Positions 4,509-10,000 of a stretch of DNA of 10,000 nucleotides are shown here, in pieces (position 1 is the stretch's first letter; the number at the start of each line of letters is the position of its first letter). Where the stretch lies: the NCBI GenBank assembly GCA_020216985.1, contig JAIWOH010000087.1, forward strand, positions 1 to 10,000. Reading direction: 5' to 3'. The position numbers were made by a program, and so were the translations under genes. Below the pieces are notes generated by a model. It was not told the DNA's origin and ran no database searches. It worked only from the letters and a program-made list of their open reading frames with translations. The stretch comes from Nitrospira sp. GTDB taxonomy: Bacteria > Nitrospirota > Nitrospiria > Nitrospirales > Nitrospiraceae.

Positions 4509-5072
4509 GGCATTGTCTACCCGGTATTTGCTTTGGACAAAGCCGGACGGAAATGCTTTCGTTGAGATATGGCTTAACCTGATGTCATGGCCGGTAGCAC
4601 CAAACAAGGAAATGCCTTCGCCAATGAGAACGGGAACCCGTGTGATTGTTAACTCATCAATCAGCCTGTCGCGAAGAAAGCTTTGAATGGTAGTGCCGCC
4701 ATCGACATAGATATGTTGCACACCTCTGCTTTCCAGTTCAGATAGTAAGTTCCGCGGGGGCAACGACGTGCCTTCGACGTTGTGTGTAATGGGCTGTAGC
4801 GTTTTTGGATAACGGCTGCTTAGCACTACAACTCTCTTCCCAGTGTAGGGCCATTCCGCAAACGATGAAGCATGCTCATATGTCTTGCGACCGAAAATCA
4901 AAGCATCAATCGATTCAAAGAACGATTTGTAACCGTAGTCCTCTCCACCCGACGCTCCATCACTACTAGGCAACCAATCAAGAGCACCGTCTTCACGGGC
5001 GATAAATCCATCGAGGCTTGTTGCGATGAAAACAGAACATTTAGGCAAGGCACTGACTCCTGACTGCCGCAT
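4503..5072 (-). CDS. RibD C-terminal/DHFR-fold reductase (first cassette)
   Basis: This protein of up to 189 residues belongs to the RibD_C/dihydrofolate-reductase-like family. SVFIATSLDGFIAREDGALD (residues 13-32) is the signature N-terminal strand and loop. LIFGRKTYE (58-66) is the NADPH-adjacent loop, VDGGTTIQSFL (123-133) the conserved glycine turn, and RVPVLIGEGISLF (145-157) the closing strand. Such proteins are usually NADPH-dependent reductases of unknown substrate. It is not one of the recognised trimethoprim-resistance dfr types. The ATG at 5070-5072 lies inside the recombination core GTTATGC. A TTG at 5046-5048, preceded by AGGAG (5057-5061), may be the true start and would give MPKCSVFIATSL, closer to relatives. 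It is visibly AT-richer than the other cassettes. As the attI-proximal cassette it is probably the newest. Confidence 0.87.
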   Translation of the reverse strand: MRQSGVSALPKCSVFIATSLDGFIAREDGALDWLPSSDGASGGEDYGYKSFFESIDALIFGRKTYEHASSFAEWPYTGKRVVVLSSRYPKTLQPITHNVEGTSLPPRNLLSELESRGVQHIYVDGGTTIQSFLRDRLIDELTITRVPVLIGEGISLFGATGHDIRLSHISTKAFPSGFVQSKYRVDNAA

Positions 5073-5268
5073 AACTATTGAGTAGATTGGTCAGCCTATC
5101 CCGTCTAACTGGCTTCTTAATTCTGGCCAATCCTAATAAGCTTTTCCCATAGTCAGCAAAACTTTTTCCACCCCTCTGGAGCCTGACAAACACTGCATGC
5201 TTGGTCAGCCTATCTCGGCGCACCTTCACAGCTCTCTGCCCTATCTGCCAGGGTGTTGGCAGGTCCTA
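5069..5268 (-). other. attI-like integration region between intI and the first cassette
   Basis: These 200 bp have no convincing gene. GTTATGC on the minus strand (5069-5075) is the core joined to the first cassette. TTGGTCAGCCTATC occurs twice in direct orientation (5087-5100 and 5201-5214), like the integrase-binding direct repeats of known attI sites. A second consensus core, GTTAGAC on the minus strand (5103-5109), directly follows the proximal repeat. A 6-bp-stem hairpin, CTGCCA/TGGCAG (5245-5262), follows the intI stop and may be a weak terminator. The small open frame spanning the repeats (encoding VRRDRLTK/VRRDRLTN) is probably fortuitous. I found no convincing Pc promoter. The attI role is inferred from position. 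Confidence 0.6.
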
Positions 5269-6513
5269 TCACAGGCGGTCAGCCGGGCTGTGGACTCCTC
5301 GGCCGCCACGGTTTAGGACATGTGTGTAGATCATCGTCGTGCTCACGTCCCTGTGGCCCAGCAGCTCTTGGACCGTCCGAATATCATACCCGTCCTCCAG
5401 CAGGTGGGTGGCAAAGGAGTGGCGCAACGTATGGCAGCTTGCCGGCTTGGAAATCCCGGCTTTCAGTCTGGCTGTCTTGAAAGCACGCTGGAGGACGGAT
5501 TCGTGCAGGTGGTGCCTGCGCCGTTCACCGGTGATGCGATCGGTGTAATGGCTGGTGGCGGGAAAGACCCATTGCCATGCCCACTCCTTCGCGGCATTGG
5601 GATACTTCCGTTCCAAGGCATTGGGTAAGGCGACATCGCCCAAACCTCTCTTGAGATCATCTTCATGTTGACGCTTGACCATTTGGAGATGACGAAGGGC
5701 CGGCTCCTTGACCGCCGCAGGCAGCGTGGTATAGCGGTCCTTGTCTCCCTTGCCGGCCTGAACCACGATCTGATTCTGAGAAAAGTCAATATCTTTGACT
5801 CGCAGGCGGCAACACTCCAGCAGACGCAGCCCCGCGCCATACAGGAACATCACCATTAACCAGGGAGTGCTGCTCAAGCTGCTGAGCACGCGTTTGACTT
5901 CCTCTCGTGTCAGCACCACGGGCAACCGTTTTGGCTTTTTGGCTCGGACCACGCCGTTCACGTATCCGATGTCCTTTCCCAAGACCTCACGGTACAGGAA
6001 CAACAAGGCATTCAAGGCCTGATTCTGGGTCGAGGCACTGACATGCGCGTCGCTCGCCAGGCATGATAGGAAGTGGCCGATCTCTGCTTCGCCCAACTCT
6101 GTTGGATGATGGGTGTGGGTAGAGGTGAGGAATCGCCTGATCCACCCACCATACGCATCCTCGATTCGAAGGCTAAAATGCCTGGCGTGAATGGCTTGGC
6201 GGACCTGGTTCAGAAGCGCGGGAATGTGTGGCGCCGTCGGAAGACTCTGTGGTTCATGTGGCGGCTCTCGATCGTGGGGTGTCTTTGCTGGACGAAGCGA
6301 CGGATCGATCTTAACCTGCTCCCCAGAAAAGAGTGCCAGCACGTGCTCCAGCATGTTGTCGGTATGCGGAACGGTCCAGCATTTCTCACTCTGATGCCAG
6401 CGGCGGCCACGAATGGTTTTGATCTTTGCCAGGCGCTTGGCGGAGTACGGGAGGAGGACAACAAGCCGTCCCGCAGCGCCTCGTTTTATCTGAATCGCGT
6501 GTGCCGGCAACAT
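5269..6513 (-). CDS. intI: Integron integrase, IntI-type tyrosine recombinase with N-terminal extension
   Basis: This is a 414-residue site-specific tyrosine recombinase that would insert and excise cassettes at attI and attC. Residues ~98-180 form the SAM-like core-binding domain ([25 protein letters not shown]). The catalytic domain has R230 ([13 protein letters not shown]), K255 (GKGDK), H361 and R364 ([12 protein letters not shown]), H387 ([10 protein letters not shown]) and nucleophile Y396 ([11 protein letters not shown]). The insertion [20 protein letters not shown] (~299-318) marks IntI rather than XerC/D. IntI proteins are usually ~320-340 residues; the excess is residues 1-75, where [20 protein letters not shown] and [11 protein letters not shown] resemble a HARP-like domain. 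I chose ATG 6511-6513, preceded by GGAGG; ATG 6520-6522 is an alternative. The gene is co-oriented with the cassettes, unlike classes 1-3. No LexA box was seen upstream. Confidence 0.92.
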   Translation of the reverse strand: MLPAHAIQIKRGAAGRLVVLLPYSAKRLAKIKTIRGRRWHQSEKCWTVPHTDNMLEHVLALFSGEQVKIDPSLRPAKTPHDREPPHEPQSLPTAPHIPALLNQVRQAIHARHFSLRIEDAYGGWIRRFLTSTHTHHPTELGEAEIGHFLSCLASDAHVSASTQNQALNALLFLYREVLGKDIGYVNGVVRAKKPKRLPVVLTREEVKRVLSSLSSTPWLMVMFLYGAGLRLLECCRLRVKDIDFSQNQIVVQAGKGDKDRYTTLPAAVKEPALRHLQMVKRQHEDDLKRGLGDVALPNALERKYPNAAKEWAWQWVFPATSHYTDRITGERRRHHLHESVLQRAFKTARLKAGISKPASCHTLRHSFATHLLEDGYDIRTVQELLGHRDVSTTMIYTHVLNRGGRGVHSPADRL

Positions 6514-7019
6514 CACCCCCATTCCTCCGCTCGTGTTGGGTGGGCTTGAGTCGGAAAGAGAAAGCAAGCTGGATACCAACGCGGAAGGTGTGACAAGAAT
6601 AGCGGGACGTTGCTCTTAATCTCGTGATTGGCACAGCGATCCGCTCTTGTTGCCCCACGAAATACGTGATACAGGACGTCATGGATTCAACAGGCTTGTA
6701 TCAGAAGAGATACCGAAGCTGTCCTTGATTTCGATTGCAAAACCGCGCTACGACTCCAGTCGATTGTCGCCAAGACAGGTGAACCCAAGGCCAATAGATC
6801 AAGCCAGGTTTATATCTACGGCGCTGGTGAATGATGCCTCATGCTGCGCATCGACCGCACGATCATTGCACAGGGCTCAAGAAACCGCACTCAGAATTCA
6901 ATTGAGGGGAAAATCTACGGGAAAGCCGGCCTGCACGGTTCACTCCCCTGCAGGCCTTATCCGTCGGCGCTACTTATGAACGGACAAAGACTGTCTGAAC
7001 AAGCGGAGCCAGTTCTACA
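6514..7019. other. Intergenic region between nrdJ and intI
   Basis: About 500 bp without a supported gene. It should hold the intI promoter (near 6540-6680) and the nrdJ transcript end. I see no strong sigma70 promoter, no CTGT-N8-ACAG LexA box, no attC and no tRNA. A 110-codon open frame on the plus strand (6647-6979) has no recognisable domain and overlaps a terminator-like hairpin. Confidence 0.4.
6928..6956 (-). terminator. Possible terminator hairpin after nrdJ
   Basis: A perfect 8-bp stem GGCCTGCA/TGCAGGCC encloses a 13-base loop, 63 bp past the nrdJ stop. On the minus strand it is followed by GGCTTTCCC, a poor uridine run, so intrinsic termination is possible but not certain. Confidence 0.35.
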
Positions 7020-10000
7020 TCACGAGCAGCCGCTTGTGGCGCCGCAGCTCACGCATTTCAGACAAGTGCCGTTGCGGACCATCGTGAACTGTTTGCACTC
7101 GGGGCAGGGGTCTCCCTCGTATCCCTTCACCTTGGCGCTCTGCACCTCCGTCAGGGTCAGGGTCTCGCGCTTGATTTCGACCTGTCTGGCCACGCTGTGA
7201 CCATTGTCATGACTTCTGCTTCTCCCTCCGTTCCGACGAGCGGGCAGATGCTCCGTGAGAACCGTGGAGGTGGCCAAGGTCTTGAGGTCCGCCTCCTCTT
7301 CCACGCACTCAGGATCCATGTCGTCCTTTTTCATGGAATCCATCCGCAGATCCTCTTCCTTGACCTGCGCCAGGTCGTAGCGGTCCAGATACGTGATCGC
7401 CAGCTCCCGGAAAATATAGTCGATGATCGAGGTCGACATTTTGATGCGGTCGTTCAGCTTGACCGGCCCGTTGGGCTCGAACCTGGTGAAGACGAACGCT
7501 TCGACGAACTCTTCGAGCGGGACTCCGTGTTGCAAGCCGAGAGAAATGGCGATGGCGAAACAATTCATGAGGCTTCGGAACGCCGCCCCTTCCTTGTGCA
7601 TGTCGAGGAAGATCTCGCCGACGGTTCCATCCTCGTATTCGCCGGTTCGGAGATACAGTTTGTGACCGCCGATGACCGCCTTCTGCGTATAGCCGTTCCG
7701 CCGGCTCGGCAACGGCCGCCGCTTGGCCAGGTAGCGGACCAGCACGCGCTCAGTGACTTTCTCCGCGGCCGCCTCCACCGCGCCCGCGGCCTCCGCCGTT
7801 TTTCCGTTATCGGTCGAGGCGCTCAACGGCTGGCTCAGTTTCGAGCCGTCCCGATAAATCGCCACCGCCTTGACCATGCTTTCCCAAGCCAGCCGATAGG
7901 CGTTCTTGACGTCTTCGACCGTGGCGTCGTGCGGCATGTTGATCGTTTTGCTGATCGCGCCGCTGATGAACGGCTGCGCCGCGGCCATCATGCGGATGTG
8001 GGCGTCGACGGCGATGGCGCGGCGGCCGATTCGACCGCAGCGATTGGCGCAGTCGAAGACCGGCAGGTGCTCGGCCTTCAAGTGCGGCGCCCCCTCCACC
8101 GTCATCGTCCCGCAACAGTAATCATTCGCGGCGGCGATTTCTTCCTGCGTGAAGCCGAGCGCCTTGAGCAGATTGAAGGAGGGACTGTTCAATTGGCTTT
8201 CGCTGAACCCCAATTTCTCCGTGCAAAAAGACTCCCCCAACACGAATTTGTTAAAGGCGAACTGGATATCAAACGCCTGGGCCAGGCCGTTTTCGACACG
8301 GGCCAGCGCCTCGTCGTCGAATCCCTTCGACCGCAACGATTCATGGTTGATGAACGGCGCCTGCTTGAGGGTTTGCGCGCCGACGCAGTAGCGCACGATG
8401 TCCTGGACTTGTCCCTCCGTGTACCCCAGCGTCGACAACGCAAGCGGCAAACTCTGATTGATGATCTTAAAGTACCCGCCGCCGGCCAATTTCTTGAATT
8501 TCACCAGAGCGAAGTCCGGCTCGATGCCGGTGGTGTCGCAATCCATCACCAATCCGATCGTGCCGGTCGGCGCGATGACCGTCACTTGCGCGTTACGATA
8601 CCCGTAGGCCGTCCCCAGCTCGAGCGCCCGGTCCCACGCCCGTCTGGCGGCGATCAGCAGATCGGGCGGGCAATTCTCCGGTTGAATCCCCGTCGGTTTG
8701 ATCGTCAGTCCCTCATATTCCTCGCGCGGGGCGTTGTAGGCCGCCCGGCGGTGATTGCGGATCACCCGCAGCATGTGATCGCGGTTCTTCGCGTAGCCCG
8801 GGAACGGCCCCAATTCGGCGGCCATTTCCGCCGACGTGCCGTAAGCCTCGCCGGTCATGACGGCGCTGATGGCGCCGCAGATCGCGCGGGCCTTGGGTGA
8901 ATCATAGGGAATCCCTTGACGCATCAACACCGTGCCCAAATTGGCATACCCCAAACCGAGCGTTCTGAACCGATAGCTCTTCTCCGCGATCGACCGGCTG
9001 GGAAACGACGCCATCAACACGCTGATTTCCAACACGATCGTCCACAGCCGCACGGCGTGCCGAAAGTTTTCCAACTCGAACCGCCCGTCGACGGTATAAA
9101 ACGCCGCCAGGTTGAGCGAGGCCAGGTTGCAGGCCGTATCGTCCAAAAACATGTACTCCGAACAAGGGTTCGACGCATTGATTCGCCCGTCTTCGGGACA
9201 GGTATGCCATTCGTTGATCGTCGTATCGTACTGGGTCCCGGGATCCGCGCAGACCCACGCGGCCCAGGCGATTCGATCCCACAGATCGCGGGCCTTGAGG
9301 GTTTTGCAGACCTTGCCGTCGATCCGGCGCGTGAGATGCCAATCGCCATCGGCGTCAAGGGCGGCGAAAAACTCGTTGGGTATTCTCACGCTGTTGTTTG
9401 AATTCTGCCCCGACACGGTTTGATAGGCCTTGCCGTCCCAATTGGTGTCGTATTCGTGAAAGACGAAGTGTGTGAACCCCTGCTGTGCGTAGGAAAACAT
9501 TCGCTGGATATAGGCCTCCGGCACCATGTCTCTTCGCGCCTGCGCCAAGGCTTCCCGCAAGATCGGATTCGTCTTGGGATCGAGGTCCAGTTTTAAGGCC
9601 CCTTGGCCGTCGACGACGTGGCACGCCTTCAGCACGCCGTTCAAGCGTTGCGCGCAAATTTTCGACCCGGTCACCATCGCCGCGACCTTCTGTTCTTCGA
9701 TCACTTTCCACTCGATAAACTCTTCGATGTCGGGGTGGTCCAGGTCCAGACAGACCATCTTGGCGGCGCGCCTGGTCGTTCCGCCCGACTTAATCGCGCC
9801 GGCGGCCCGATCGCCGATCTTGAGAAAAGACATCAGACCCGACGACTTGCCTCCGCCGGACAGCCCCTCCCCCTCGCCTCGCAATTTGGAGAAATTGGTG
9901 CCGGTCCCGGAGCCGTACTTGAACAGCCGCGCTTCACGGACCCAAAGGTCCATGATCCCGTTCTCATTGACCAGATCGTCCTCGATCGACTGAATGAAAC
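7020..10000 (-). CDS. nrdJ: Adenosylcobalamin-dependent ribonucleotide reductase (class II), N-terminus off the right edge
   Basis: NrdJ reduces ribonucleotides to deoxyribonucleotides using an adenosylcobalamin-derived thiyl radical and needs no oxygen. The frame is open to base 10000 ([15 protein letters not shown] precedes the internal methionine at 9953), so the real start lies outside; 992 residues are visible. Counting from that methionine, [19 protein letters not shown] (11-29) is a class II hallmark. NPCSE (262-266) supplies the N-C-E radical triad with thiyl cysteine C264, and C275 in [11 protein letters not shown] is one of the substrate-reducing pair. APTGTIG (461-467) binds substrate phosphate, and [19 protein letters not shown] (475-493) is conserved in NrdJ. 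A C-terminal module (740-860) precedes a zinc-ribbon tail (C950, C953, C964, C967, C970). It appears undamaged and marks the chromosomal flank of the integron. Confidence 0.96.
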   Translation of the reverse strand, partial: FIQSIEDDLVNENGIMDLWVREARLFKYGSGTGTNFSKLRGEGEGLSGGGKSSGLMSFLKIGDRAAGAIKSGGTTRRAAKMVCLDLDHPDIEEFIEWKVIEEQKVAAMVTGSKICAQRLNGVLKACHVVDGQGALKLDLDPKTNPILREALAQARRDMVPEAYIQRMFSYAQQGFTHFVFHEYDTNWDGKAYQTVSGQNSNNSVRIPNEFFAALDADGDWHLTRRIDGKVCKTLKARDLWDRIAWAAWVCADPGTQYDTTINEWHTCPEDGRINASNPCSEYMFLDDTACNLASLNLAAFYTVDGRFELENFRHAVRLWTIVLEISVLMASFPSRSIAEKSYRFRTLGLGYANLGTVLMRQGIPYDSPKARAICGAISAVMTGEAYGTSAEMAAELGPFPGYAKNRDHMLRVIRNHRRAAYNAPREEYEGLTIKPTGIQPENCPPDLLIAARRAWDRALELGTAYGYRNAQVTVIAPTGTIGLVMDCDTTGIEPDFALVKFKKLAGGGYFKIINQSLPLALSTLGYTEGQVQDIVRYCVGAQTLKQAPFINHESLRSKGFDDEALARVENGLAQAFDIQFAFNKFVLGESFCTEKLGFSESQLNSPSFNLLKALGFTQEEIAAANDYCCGTMTVEGAPHLKAEHLPVFDCANRCGRIGRRAIAVDAHIRMMAAAQPFISGAISKTINMPHDATVEDVKNAYRLAWESMVKAVAIYRDGSKLSQPLSASTDNGKTAEAAGAVEAAAEKVTERVLVRYLAKRRPLPSRRNGYTQKAVIGGHKLYLRTGEYEDGTVGEIFLDMHKEGAAFRSLMNCFAIAISLGLQHGVPLEEFVEAFVFTRFEPNGPVKLNDRIKMSTSIIDYIFRELAITYLDRYDLAQVKEEDLRMDSMKKDDMDPECVEEEADLKTLATSTVLTEHLPARRNGGRSRSHDNGHSVARQVEIKRETLTLTEVQSAKVKGYEGDPCPECKQFTMVRNGTCLKCVSCGATSGCS

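Noticed and set aside
4503..5072. Trimethoprim-resistance dihydrofolate reductase (dfrA/dfrB)
   Set aside because: The sequence has RibD_C-like signatures and lacks the dfrA-type motifs. A resistance call would not be supportable.
5041..5229. 62-codon frame with repeated VRRDRLT motif
   Set aside because: The repetition reflects the DNA direct repeat in the attI region. It overlaps the first cassette gene, and there is no recognisable domain.
7197..8900. 567-codon open frame on the plus strand opposite nrdJ
   Set aside because: It is antisense to a clearly conserved ribonucleotide reductase. The translation is low-complexity (many R, D, H, V) with no domain, as expected from the opposite strand of a GC-rich gene.
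1..10000. CRISPR array, phage defence cluster or retron
   Set aside because: The only regularly spaced repeats are attC sites of differing sequence. No cas, reverse transcriptase or effector domain was seen.

Overview
The window holds the recombination end of a chromosomal integron. It lies between a vitamin B12-dependent ribonucleotide reductase gene (nrdJ, right edge) and toxin-antitoxin debris (left edge). All main genes except one toxin-antitoxin pair are on the minus strand. A long NrdJ with a C-terminal zinc ribbon, moderately high GC, and an integrase with an unusual N-terminal extension suggest an environmental bacterium. Nitrospirota or a relative is my best guess, at low confidence, because no rRNA or other taxonomic marker is present.

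Right to left: nrdJ runs in from beyond base 10000 and ends at 7020. A 500-bp gap follows (6514-7019), holding a possible terminator and nothing else I recognise. Next is a tyrosine recombinase of the integron-integrase (IntI) type (5269-6513) with the IntI-specific insertion and a HARP-like N-terminal domain. Immediately past the 3' end of intI is an attI-like region (5069-5268) containing a 14-bp direct repeat. Six gene cassettes follow, all read in the same direction as intI: a RibD/DHFR-fold reductase, a GNAT acetyltransferase, a gamma-glutamylcyclotransferase-like protein, a HicB-HicA toxin-antitoxin pair, an NTF2/SnoaL-like protein and a tyrosine/dual-specificity phosphatase. Five recognisable attC sites separate them; a sixth, after the phosphatase, survives only as a half-site.

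Left of the array (1-1676) is a patchwork. It contains two copies of an imperfect ~80-bp repeat, a dead IS3-type orfA fragment, an intact RHH antitoxin/RelE-ParE toxin pair on the plus strand, and a second locus whose HigB/RelE-like toxin is destroyed by a stop codon and a frameshift. The XRE antitoxin and promoter-operator palindrome of that second locus look intact. Three toxin-antitoxin loci thus lie within about 3.1 kb.

Functionally, IntI would recombine incoming circular cassettes at the attI/first-cassette junction, so the reductase cassette is probably the newest. The cassette genes look like independent metabolic, modifying or stabilising functions; none is a recognised antibiotic-resistance determinant. 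The most notable aspects are the co-oriented intI/attI layout, the extended integrase, stop codons supplied by attC R'' boxes, and the repeat-bounded truncation of the distal end of the array.
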